Below, one piece after another: positions 1-5,911 of a stretch of 7,945 nucleotides of DNA. Each line of letters starts with the position of its first letter. Position 1 is the stretch's first letter. The translations under genes and the position numbers were made by a program. The notes below the pieces were generated by a model. The model was not told the origin of the DNA. It worked only from the letters and a program-made list of their open reading frames with translations, and did not search any database. Source of the DNA: Muribaculaceae bacterium (GTDB taxonomy: Bacteria; Bacteroidota; Bacteroidia; Bacteroidales; Muribaculaceae); contig JAHHQT010000085.1 of assembly GCA_020026215.1 (NCBI GenBank), positions 1 through 7,945 on the forward strand. The letters run 5' to 3'.

Positions 1-242
1 GTAGCCTGTGAGATGGTTTGTCCCAAAATGGAAAGCACTTTCACTTGGGTCTTCTCGTTGGTGCGTATAATCAAAGAACCATTGGATGTATAGACTTCAA
101 TTCCTGCGGTTGTGCGAGGATTGTTGATGGTCTTTTCAGGCAGTGCTTGTTTGTATTCTTTCCAGATATAGTGGGATTGGGCAGAAAGCTCACCCATCTG
201 GAAAGAACAGAATAGTAATATGATTAATAGAAATCTTTTCAC
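1..242 (-). CDS. Small secreted protein with T9SS-CTD-like module (partial, 3' end outside window)
   Basis: The reading frame opens at a GTG (242-240) and continues for 80 codons to the left edge, so the C-terminus is missing. An in-frame stop lies five codons upstream. Using the GTG gives a classic signal peptide: basic MKR start, hydrophobic LLIILLF core and a probable cleavage site near LSAQ (residues 19-22). The ATG at codon 16 would destroy it. After about 25 polar residues comes a beta-rich stretch, GIEVYTSNGSLIIRT then QVKVLSILGQTI (residues 48-77). This resembles the Ig-like C-terminal sorting or adhesion modules of Bacteroidota Por/type IX secretion substrates (VxVYxxxGxxI...V.I...GQ.v). 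The similarity is judged by eye. The protein is probably exported and only about 100 residues long; function unknown. It has its own promoter candidate (265-272), separate from the operon to its right. Confidence 0.7.
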   Translation of the reverse strand, partial: MKRFLLIILLFCSFQMGELSAQSHYIWKEYKQALPEKTINNPRTTAGIEVYTSNGSLIIRTNEKTQVKVLSILGQTISQA

Positions 243-264
243 TGCTTGTTCAGTTTATCGCATT

Positions 265-272
265 CAAAGTTA
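265..272 (-). promoter_or_regulatory. Bacteroidota-type -7 box for the small secreted protein
   Basis: Read on the minus strand this is TAACTTTG, a match to TAnnTTTG. A TTTG lies 16 nt further upstream as a possible -33 element. Transcription would begin near 258, giving a leader of about 16 nt before the GTG start. No mapping data are available here. Confidence 0.5.
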
Positions 273-286
273 GTTAAAAATTTCAT

Positions 287-314
287 AACAAATAAGTCTA
301 TACAATTATTTATT
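287..314 (-). terminator. Possible weak AT-rich terminator of the pheS-to-GT-C operon
   Basis: On the minus strand AATAAATAA (314-306) can pair with TTATTTGTT (295-287) across a 10-nt loop, with one U-G pair. It is followed by a short T run near 281. It begins 14 bp after the stop codon of the last gene of the operon. The stem has almost no G-C pairs, so it would be unstable; this is a weak candidate. Confidence 0.22.
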
Positions 315-327
315 CATTCTATCTTTA

Positions 328-1659
328 TCAAAACGGTGAAATCAAATAAGGATTGATGTATGCCTTATAAAGAATAATCACCAAAAGATAGAGGATGACA
401 ATATTGTAAAGGTATCTGTTGTCTAATTTTATGGTGCGTTGGTTGCGTGACAAGGTGTATAAACTGGTAATGATGGCAATTACCAAAAGCGCACTTGCCA
501 CAGACCAACTTCCTGTAGTTGTGATTTGGATATTTCGGAACACAATGTCCAGTCCTGAACGAGTGGCGATGAACAGGGAGGTCAGTATCGTAATCAACGA
601 TGCAAAAATCCAACCTGTGATTCTCCAGATGATGGTGTGCTTGTGGATTTGTGACAACAGGAATCCGCTGATGATTGGCATATTGAAGAATACGGCAGTC
701 AACAGCATGACCAATGACAAGCGGTTCAACACGAAAAATGCGGGGACGGAAATGATGAAAATAATCAAACCGTATCTCTTGTAAGGAGAAAGTTCCGAAT
801 ATCTGTCCTTCAGCCAATGCGGATTGAATACAATCCAAAAAAGGGAGATGAAAATAGGAATTGACCACGGGAAGATGGAGAACAAAACGTGTCCGATGAA
901 CATTTCAAATTTAGGATATTCCACCAATGGACTTGTGATTTGTTCAATGCCCAGTACATTCAGAGCTACTTGTGAATCATTTGTAATAAATACAATTGTT
1001 CCGTAGGCCAAAGCAATGGCTGCCGCCAAATGGAAGGAGAAACTCAGATAAGGTTTGATTTTATCGGTTTTCTTGATAGCAAGGAATCCGTTACCCAATA
1101 CCGCCATAATAAGTGGTGCCAGAATGCCCATATAGATTGTGGCTGTGGCACAGAAAATGACCAACAGGATTGCCTTATTCCTTGATGGAGTTTGGGAATA
1201 TAGAAAGACTATTGCCAACGATGCAATGAACGGTAGTACAATCAATGCGATTGTACTTGCATGGAATGCCAATGCAATGACGGTATAGCTGGAAAGAAAC
1301 AATATTGAGGACAAGAATGATTTGCTCAGCTTGTCTTCCATGCATTGGAAGCAATACAGCACTACAGTCAATAGGGTAATCACGATAGCTGACGGCAATC
1401 GTGTGGCATATTCCAAAGGTATGTTGAAATTGTTGATTAGCAGAGATACCAAGTATCCGTAGAAATTGGATACAAAGTCAGAGCCGTGACCTTCAAAAAC
1501 ATTGGTTACGCCCGAGGAAGAGAATTCCTTGGCAAGTTCAGCCAATTTCAATTCGTCGTCCAATAAATCGACTCTACCCAAAGCAGGATAAATCAACACT
1601 GCTGCTATGCAGAGCAAAAGTGTCAGTAATGATTTTGATGCTTTTGTGTCAAATTGCAT
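328..1659 (-). CDS. Multi-pass membrane protein, divergent GT-C (ArnT/PMT-like) glycosyltransferase candidate
   Basis: A 443-residue, very hydrophobic protein with roughly 11-13 membrane segments (for example around residues 9-26, 88-105, 113-154, 162-190, 207-226, 253-277, 296-336, 345-365, 386-402 and 418-433). After the first segment comes VDLLDDELKLAELAKEFSSS (residues 30-49). This matches the position and flavour of the acidic first-loop motif of ArnT/PMT family GT-C enzymes (D-E..r.aE.areM...G), which use polyprenyl-phosphate sugars. The family's usual KPPL..w segment is not visible in the following loop (DFVSNFYGYL, residues 61-70). RLPSAI (87-92) and FPWSIP (263-268) are further GT-C-like pieces. 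Start ATG at 1659 lies 3 bp after the gtrA stop, so it is the last gene of the operon. Catalytic status is uncertain; it could be a degenerate relative. Confidence 0.6.
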   Translation of the reverse strand: MQFDTKASKSLLTLLLCIAAVLIYPALGRVDLLDDELKLAELAKEFSSSGVTNVFEGHGSDFVSNFYGYLVSLLINNFNIPLEYATRLPSAIVITLLTVVLYCFQCMEDKLSKSFLSSILFLSSYTVIALAFHASTIALIVLPFIASLAIVFLYSQTPSRNKAILLVIFCATATIYMGILAPLIMAVLGNGFLAIKKTDKIKPYLSFSFHLAAAIALAYGTIVFITNDSQVALNVLGIEQITSPLVEYPKFEMFIGHVLFSIFPWSIPIFISLFWIVFNPHWLKDRYSELSPYKRYGLIIFIISVPAFFVLNRLSLVMLLTAVFFNMPIISGFLLSQIHKHTIIWRITGWIFASLITILTSLFIATRSGLDIVFRNIQITTTGSWSVASALLVIAIITSLYTLSRNQRTIKLDNRYLYNIVILYLLVIILYKAYINPYLISPF

Positions 1660-1662
1660 AAA

Positions 1663-2097
1663 TTATTGTTTGAATGTAACAAATCGGTTGTAACAATAGT
1701 TGGCAAGTGTGTAAATGACCATACCGATACACATCACCACATTTTCTCCGGTATTCTTCATCGGTAACCATGAAATCAATTCCATATCTTTCATGCCCAA
1801 TCCGTTCAACATATAGTTGGTGGCGAGCAATTGAATACCGAAACAAATCAAGAAACCACCTATAAACAAAGCTGCTTCTTTCATCCATCCTTTATGAGAC
1901 TTAAATACCCAGTTCTTGTTCCAGACAAAGCTGTTAATCAGTCCCAACACATAGCCAATGGAGTTGGCAAGATTATATGGCAAATCCAAAAGGGTGTTGA
2001 TAATATAGAAAGTAACGAGAGTGATAAGTGTGTTTATCATCCCGATAATTCCGTATTTTATGAGTTGTATAAAAGTCGTTTTTGCTTGTTGTTTCAT
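1663..2097 (-). CDS. GtrA-family small membrane protein
   Basis: 144 residues with four predicted membrane segments (about 13-35, 40-58, 76-94, 117-136), the usual size and topology of the GtrA family (GtrA/DPMS3-like). Family signatures are visible: KYGIIGMINTLI near the N-terminus (14-25), the N..W..N..W.F motif in INSFVWNKNWVF (54-65) and the terminal NYCYNRFVTFK (133-143). GtrA proteins are associated with moving or presenting polyprenyl-linked sugars across the inner membrane for decoration of surface glycans. The start is ATG 2097-2095, which overlaps the TGA of the upstream channel gene as ATGA, implying translational coupling. The frame stays open another 30 codons upstream, but those residues are not GtrA-like. 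The GT-C-like gene follows 3 bp downstream, a sensible partner. No GtrB-type glycosyltransferase is adjacent. Confidence 0.87.
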   Translation of the reverse strand: MKQQAKTTFIQLIKYGIIGMINTLITLVTFYIINTLLDLPYNLANSIGYVLGLINSFVWNKNWVFKSHKGWMKEAALFIGGFLICFGIQLLATNYMLNGLGMKDMELISWLPMKNTGENVVMCIGMVIYTLANYCYNRFVTFKQ

Positions 2098-2720
2098 TGT
2101 TTCAAATTTTCTACGTTCTTGAGTACTGGTATATACCAGTTGAATCTGACGGCAAGAAGTCGAATGACCACCACCACTGTAATACAAGAAATCTGTTGCA
2201 ATAGGATGGATGTGCCGAGTTCAATCATCAGCCAATAAACCAAACCTCCTGCTATACATGCCGTACCGTAAATATCCTTGCGGAATATCAAAGGTACTTC
2301 GTTAATCAATATATCACGAACAACACCGCCGAATGCACCTGTAATCATACCCATAACAATAGCTACCCACATTGGATAGTCAAAGTCAAGTGTCTTCTGG
2401 ACACCAATCACTACAAACAATGCCAATCCAATGGTGTCGAAAAGAAAGAACGTGCTGTTGAGGCGTACTAGTTGTTTGCGGAACAAAATCACATAGAGCA
2501 ATGACAGCCCTGTCACAGTCAGATACCAGCCGTTGACCATCCAGAAAGGGGTGGTGTCCAACAGAATGTCGCGCAGTGTACCGCCTCCGATGGCAGTTAC
2601 CAAACCTACTATATAAGCTCCGAACCAGTCAAAGTCCTTGGCAGCCGCCAAACGGATACCGCTGATGGCAAAGGCAATGGTTCCAATTATTTCTATGATT
2701 AATGAAATCGTTTCTTGCAT
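2094..2720 (-). CDS. TRIC-type (UPF0126/YicG) trimeric cation channel family protein
   Basis: 208 residues, seven hydrophobic segments, built as a duplicated three-helix unit plus a final helix. The two halves carry matching glycine kinks: GLVTAIGGGTLRDILL (39-54) and GMITGAFGGVVRDILI (124-139), both ending in the conserved RDIL. This is the diagnostic pattern of the prokaryotic TRIC/UPF0126 family. Family structures are homotrimers with a pore through each subunit, permeable to K+ and Na+; the physiological role in bacteria is poorly settled, and substrate here is unknown. ATG at 2720-2718 starts 7 bp after the nth stop, and its TGA overlaps the gtrA start by ATGA. It is therefore almost certainly cotranscribed with nth and gtrA. 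Both motifs are intact. Confidence 0.9.
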   Translation of the reverse strand: MQETISLIIEIIGTIAFAISGIRLAAAKDFDWFGAYIVGLVTAIGGGTLRDILLDTTPFWMVNGWYLTVTGLSLLYVILFRKQLVRLNSTFFLFDTIGLALFVVIGVQKTLDFDYPMWVAIVMGMITGAFGGVVRDILINEVPLIFRKDIYGTACIAGGLVYWLMIELGTSILLQQISCITVVVVIRLLAVRFNWYIPVLKNVENLKQ

Positions 2721-2727
2721 GGTGTCT

Positions 2728-3393
2728 TTATTTCTTTGATGATTCTAAATCTAATGGCTTCTTTTTTGCAAAGGCTCTGCAGTAAGGTGCTATGCCACAT
2801 TTGTCGCATTGGGGCTTGCGTGCAGTGCAGACATATCTGCCGTGCAAGATAAGCCAGTGGTGTGCAGTAGGCAACAGCTCTGCGGGAATATGTGAAACGA
2901 GTGTCTTTTCTGTCTCTAACGGAGTCTTTGAATTAGAGGTCAAACCGATTCTTTCCGAAACACGGAATACGTGGGTATCCACTGCCATTGCCGGTTTGCC
3001 GAAAACGACAGACAACATCACATTGGCGGTTTTGCGACCTACACCCGGAATCTTGATAAGTTCTTCCATCGTGTCGGGAACCTTACTGTGGTATTTTTCA
3101 ACCAACATACGAGCTGCTCCATGCAACGATTTTGATTTGTTGTTGGGGAAAGTTACGCTTTTGATATATTCGAATATCACTTCCGGAGTAGTTGCCATCA
3201 AGGCTTCCGGAGTGGGAAAATCGCGAAATAAAGGAGGGGTGACAATGTTTACGCGCTTGTCTGTACATTGTGCTGAAAGTATTACAGCTATGAGCAGTTG
3301 AAAAGGATTTTCATAGTGTAATTCTGTTTCTGCGTTTGGCATATTGGCAGAAAACCATTCGATGATTCCGTTATATCGTTCTTTGATATTCAT
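2728..3393 (-). CDS. nth: Endonuclease III, DNA glycosylase/AP lyase
   Basis: 221 residues, close to the 211 of E. coli Nth. It removes oxidised pyrimidines from DNA and cleaves the abasic site by beta-elimination in base-excision repair. The helix-hairpin-helix IPGVGRKTANVML (115-127) contains the catalytic lysine K121, and the catalytic aspartate is D139 in AVDTHVFRVSERIGL (137-151). The 4Fe-4S loop has intact spacing C-X6-C-X2-C-X5-C: C189, C196, C199, C205. LSAQCTDKRVN (39-49) is the usual N-terminal DNA-contact segment. ATG at 3393 gives a standard start. It lies second in the operon, 89 bp after pheS with a hairpin in the gap, and 7 bp before the TRIC gene. I see no TAnnTTTG box in that gap, so it probably depends on the pheS promoter. 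Confidence 0.97.
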   Translation of the reverse strand: MNIKERYNGIIEWFSANMPNAETELHYENPFQLLIAVILSAQCTDKRVNIVTPPLFRDFPTPEALMATTPEVIFEYIKSVTFPNNKSKSLHGAARMLVEKYHSKVPDTMEELIKIPGVGRKTANVMLSVVFGKPAMAVDTHVFRVSERIGLTSNSKTPLETEKTLVSHIPAELLPTAHHWLILHGRYVCTARKPQCDKCGIAPYCRAFAKKKPLDLESSKK

Positions 3394-3409
3394 CTGGTTA
3401 ATGTAAATA

Positions 3410-3449
3410 AGAGAAGATACTTTCCATGTTGACAGAATGTATCTTCTCT
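3410..3449 (-). terminator. Hairpin between pheS and nth (possible partial terminator or processing site)
   Basis: AGAGAAGATAC (3410-3420) and GTATCTTCTCT (3439-3449) form a perfect 11-bp inverted repeat with an 18-nt loop. It starts 33 bp after the pheS stop and ends 16 bp before the nth ATG. On the minus-strand transcript it is followed by TATTTACATT, a poor U-tract. It may attenuate read-through into nth, set an mRNA processing or stability boundary, or shape nth translation. The pairing is seen in the sequence; the role is inference. Confidence 0.5.
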
Positions 3450-3482
3450 GATTATATAAGTTTCCTTTATTTTCTAAAAGAA

Positions 3483-4502
3483 TTAGTGTGCTGCCTCGAA
3501 TTCGTCCAAGAATCTAACGTCGTTTTCAGAGAACATACGAAGGTCTTTAACACGATATTTCAAGTTTGTGATACGTTCAACACCCATACCCAATGCGAAA
3601 CCTGAGTATTCTTTGCTGTCAATACCGCAAGATTCAAGTACGTTAGGGTCAACCATACCGCAACCTAAGATTTCTACCCAACCTGTGTGTTTGCAGAAAC
3701 CGCAACCTTCGCCACCGCAGATGTTACAAGAAATATCCATCTCTGCAGATGGTTCGGTGAATGGGAAGTATGACGGGCGAAGACGGATTTTAGTGTCTTG
3801 TCCGAACATTTCACGTGCGAAATATAGTAGTGTTTGTGTCACGTCTGTGAATGAAACGTCTTTGTCAATGTAAAGAGCTTCGATTTGGTGGAAGAAGCAG
3901 TGTGCTCTGGCAGAAATGGCTTCATTACGGTAAACACGTCCAGGGCAGATGATGCGGATAGGAGGTTGTTGTGAAGTCATGATGCGTGATTGTACTGATG
4001 AAGTGTGAGTACGAAGCAACACATCCGGACTGCGTTGGATGAAGAATGTATCTTGCATGTCGCGAGCAGGGTGGTCAGCAGCAAAGTTCAATGCTGAGAA
4101 TACGTGCCAGTCGTCTTCGATTTCAGGACCTTCTGCAATAGAGAATCCCAAACGAGAGAAGATGGAAATGATTTCGTTTCTAACCAATGAAATCGGGTGG
4201 CGTTTACCCAATGGAAGTGGAGCGGAAGTACGAGTCAAATCAATAGTGCATTCATCTTCGAGCTTGTTGCTCAAATTTTCTTTCAATGCATTGATTTTGT
4301 CTGTTGCCAAGTTCTTCAATTCGTTCAATTTTTGACCGATTTCTCTTTTTTGTTCGTTAGGAGCATTGCGGAAATCGTTGAATAATGCTGATACTTCGCC
4401 TTTTTTGCTTAAATATTTAATTCGCAATGCTTCTACTTCTTCTACAGAAGAGGCATTTAGCGATTCGATTACGCCTTTTAGGTTATTTATTTTCTCTAAC
4501 AT
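3483..4502 (-). CDS. pheS: Phenylalanine--tRNA ligase alpha subunit
   Basis: 339 residues, typical for bacterial PheS. It pairs with PheT to attach phenylalanine to tRNA-Phe in the cytoplasm. Residues 1-85 form the charged N-terminal helical coiled coil that contacts tRNA. The class II catalytic core follows: GPEIEDDWHVFSALN (125-139), motif 2 region PGRVYRNEAI then HCFFHQIEAL (187-210), the phenylalanine-pocket FTEPSAEMD (248-256) and motif 3 GFALGMGVER (301-310). A303 corresponds to the E. coli alanine-294 pocket residue. A CX2CX4CX2C cluster (C259, C262, C267, C270) precedes GWVEILGCGMVDPNV, as in many non-gammaproteobacterial PheS. pheT is not in this window, so the two subunits are encoded apart. 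ATG 4502-4500 lies about 20 nt from a predicted transcription start and is the first gene of the operon. Confidence 0.98.
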   Translation of the reverse strand: MLEKINNLKGVIESLNASSVEEVEALRIKYLSKKGEVSALFNDFRNAPNEQKREIGQKLNELKNLATDKINALKENLSNKLEDECTIDLTRTSAPLPLGKRHPISLVRNEIISIFSRLGFSIAEGPEIEDDWHVFSALNFAADHPARDMQDTFFIQRSPDVLLRTHTSSVQSRIMTSQQPPIRIICPGRVYRNEAISARAHCFFHQIEALYIDKDVSFTDVTQTLLYFAREMFGQDTKIRLRPSYFPFTEPSAEMDISCNICGGEGCGFCKHTGWVEILGCGMVDPNVLESCGIDSKEYSGFALGMGVERITNLKYRVKDLRMFSENDVRFLDEFEAAH

Positions 4503-4524
4503 TTCTATTTATCTGATTTTGTTG

Positions 4525-4533
4525 GCAAAGATA
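4525..4533 (-). promoter_or_regulatory. pheS promoter -7 box
   Basis: On the minus strand the sequence is TATCTTTGC, a full match to the Bacteroidota -7 consensus TAnnTTTGC. Transcription would begin near 4518-4521, leaving a leader of under 20 nt before the pheS ATG. No leader-peptide or T-box-like attenuator fits in such a short leader. The TTG in TTTTATTGC 12 nt upstream is closer than a canonical -33 element. Confidence 0.75.
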
Positions 4534-4590
4534 CTTAAAATCTTAGCAATAAAAAAGAGGAAAGGTTATTTTATTGCACCTAAGTTTCCT

Positions 4591-4599
4591 TATCTTTGC
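4591..4599 (+). promoter_or_regulatory. tilS promoter -7 box abutting the start codon
   Basis: TATCTTTGC matches the Bacteroidota -7 consensus and ends only 3 nt before the tilS ATG (4603). A start site 4-8 nt downstream of the box would fall at about 4603-4607, at or just inside the initiation codon. Confidence 0.7.
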
Positions 4600-4602
4600 A
4601 AT

Positions 4603-5901
4603 ATGAAAACAGTGGGTTTTGCATCTGAAATAGAACAAGTCATACGCAAACGGCTTTTGTTGTATAGCGGTGACAAAGTTTTGGTGACATTGAGTGGCGG
4701 TGCCGATAGTGTGGCCTTGCTTTGTGTGTTGTTGGACTTGGGCTATGAATGTGTGGCTGCCCATTGTAATTTTCATATTCGTGGTGAAGAATCTATGCGC
4801 GACGAGCAGTTCGTGCGTGACCTTTGCCAAAAACGCCAAGTGAAATGCGTATTCGTTGATTTTGACGTGGATATGTATGTGAAATCGCATAAGGTTTCGG
4901 TGGAAATGGCGTGTCGTGAATTGCGTTACGAGTGGTTTGAGCAGATGCGAGTAGCGAACGGTTGTCGGTCAATTGCCGTGGCACATCATCGTGATGATGA
5001 TATTGAAACGATGTTCTTGAATTTGATGCGAGGCAGTGGCATTGCTGGGGCTTCGGGCATTAAGTACAAAAAAGGTTGTATCATCCGTCCGTTGTTGTCA
5101 GTCAGCCGTCAGGAGATTGAGGCCTATTTAAAGTCTTTCGGTCAGAATTATGTCGTGGATAGCACGAACTTGGAGAATGATTTTTCTCGCAACAAAATCC
5201 GCAATGTCATCCTGCCTTTGATTCGTGAATGTTTCCCAAATGCAGAAAACGGATTCAGTCATTCTTTGAACAATTTGAAGTCGGATTGTGAAGTAAATCG
5301 TTTGGCACTCGATGAGGTTGAAAGTAGGGTCGCAAAACAAGATGGGGATTGCCGCATGATTGACTTGAAAAAAGTGAAAGATTATGCAGAGCCTGTTGCC
5401 TTGTTGCATCATATTCTTTTTCCTTATGGCTTCAATGTTGCACAAATCGAAAGTATGCTTGATGTGGAACTGCCCGGGGCATGCTTTGAGTCGGGCTGTT
5501 TTATGGCAGAAGTGGGGCGTGATACGTTGACGGTTTTCGATAACTCTAAATTTGGCGGTGAGGAAATCAACTTTAGCTTATTGGAGGAAAAACTCGCTAT
5601 TTTTGATGTGCAAGTCGTTGATAATCAACCTGACTTTAAATTTGAAAAAAATCCTAACATTGCTTATTTTGATGCCGCTGTTTGGCGAGAGGGTGATCGT
5701 TTTACTCCGTTTGGCATGAAGGGTTCAAAGAAAGTCAGCGACTTTTTCAATGATAATAAATTCTCCTTATATCAAAAAAAATCCACTTGGTTGCTGTGTA
5801 GCGCAAGTGGAATTCTATGGATTGCAGGGTATAGGGCATCGTCTTTGTTCAAGGTGGGCAAGTCCACTGAAAAGATTGTGGTGCTTAAGTATATCCCTTA
5901 A
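4603..5901 (+). CDS. tilS: tRNA(Ile)-lysidine synthase
   Basis: 432 residues. It ligates lysine to C34 of tRNA-Ile(CAU) using ATP, switching the anticodon from Met to Ile decoding; normally essential. The N-terminal PP-loop is SGGADS (31-36), followed by AAHCNFHIRGEES (52-64), the family block AHHRDDDIETMFLNLMRGSG (127-146) and DSTNLENDFSRNKIRN (186-201). The C-terminal TilS domain spans about 355-432, with REGDRFTPFGMKGSKKVSDF (362-381) and WIAGYRAS (406-413). The frame is open upstream to 4366, but that part is antisense to pheS and crosses the promoter. ATG 4603, followed by the conserved domain, is the sensible start; GTG 4612 is a lesser alternative. The third D of AHHRDDDIET stands where many homologues have Q. 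The gene is monocistronic and converges on the thioesterase with a 2-bp gap. Confidence 0.97.
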   Translation: MKTVGFASEIEQVIRKRLLLYSGDKVLVTLSGGADSVALLCVLLDLGYECVAAHCNFHIRGEESMRDEQFVRDLCQKRQVKCVFVDFDVDMYVKSHKVSVEMACRELRYEWFEQMRVANGCRSIAVAHHRDDDIETMFLNLMRGSGIAGASGIKYKKGCIIRPLLSVSRQEIEAYLKSFGQNYVVDSTNLENDFSRNKIRNVILPLIRECFPNAENGFSHSLNNLKSDCEVNRLALDEVESRVAKQDGDCRMIDLKKVKDYAEPVALLHHILFPYGFNVAQIESMLDVELPGACFESGCFMAEVGRDTLTVFDNSKFGGEEINFSLLEEKLAIFDVQVVDNQPDFKFEKNPNIAYFDAAVWREGDRFTPFGMKGSKKVSDFFNDNKFSLYQKKSTWLLCSASGILWIAGYRASSLFKVGKSTEKIVVLKYIP

Positions 5902-5911
5902 TTTTATTTTC
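5885..5911 (+). terminator. Possible weak terminator at the tilS stop
   Basis: TTAAG (5885-5889) and CTTAA (5897-5901) can form a 5-bp stem with a 7-nt loop that includes the tilS stop codon, followed by a T-rich run TTTTATTTTC. The stem is short, so this is only a candidate. The 2-bp intergenic gap leaves no room for anything better, so any terminator must overlap coding sequence. Confidence 0.25.

Larger units (their letters stand above)
4525..4599. repeat. Mirrored promoter blocks between pheS and tilS
   Basis: The left arm GCAAAGATA-N12-GCAATAAAA (4525-4554) is the reverse complement of the right arm TTTTATTGC-N13-TATCTTTGC (4569-4599) in both 9-mers, with only the spacer differing by one base. 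The two arms drive divergent genes, pheS to the left and tilS to the right. The TATCTTTGC part is promoter consensus; the second shared 9-mer is not part of the usual consensus and could be a regulator site or an AT-rich coincidence. Confidence 0.55.

Noticed and set aside
18..215. Plus-strand 65-codon open frame opposite the small secreted protein
   Set aside because: The minus strand encodes a clear signal peptide and beta module with a promoter; the plus frame shows neither.
365..868. 167-codon minus-strand open frame inside the GT-C-like gene
   Set aside because: It is a histidine-rich shadow frame of the membrane-protein gene, with no recognisable domain and no promoter.
2098..2187. 30-codon upstream extension of gtrA
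   Set aside because: The extension overlaps the channel gene in another frame and is polar and unlike GtrA. The ATG at 2097 gives the standard family length and a typical ATGA coupling.
2792..3301. 169-codon plus-strand open frame opposite nth
   Set aside because: It is wholly antisense to a well-conserved gene and has no recognisable domain.
3722..3726. PheS cysteine cluster CX2CX4CX2C (C259-C270) as a novel metal site
   Set aside because: The same cysteine-rich stretch is familiar in PheS of many bacteria outside the E. coli type, so it is not new; it is recorded in the pheS entry.
3568..4335. Plus-strand open frames opposite pheS
   Set aside because: They are antisense shadows of a highly conserved synthetase gene.
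4366..4602. In-frame N-terminal extension of tilS giving a 511-residue protein
   Set aside because: It lies antisense to the 5' end of pheS and crosses both promoter boxes. The extra residues have no TilS similarity, and the conserved protein begins at ATG 4603.
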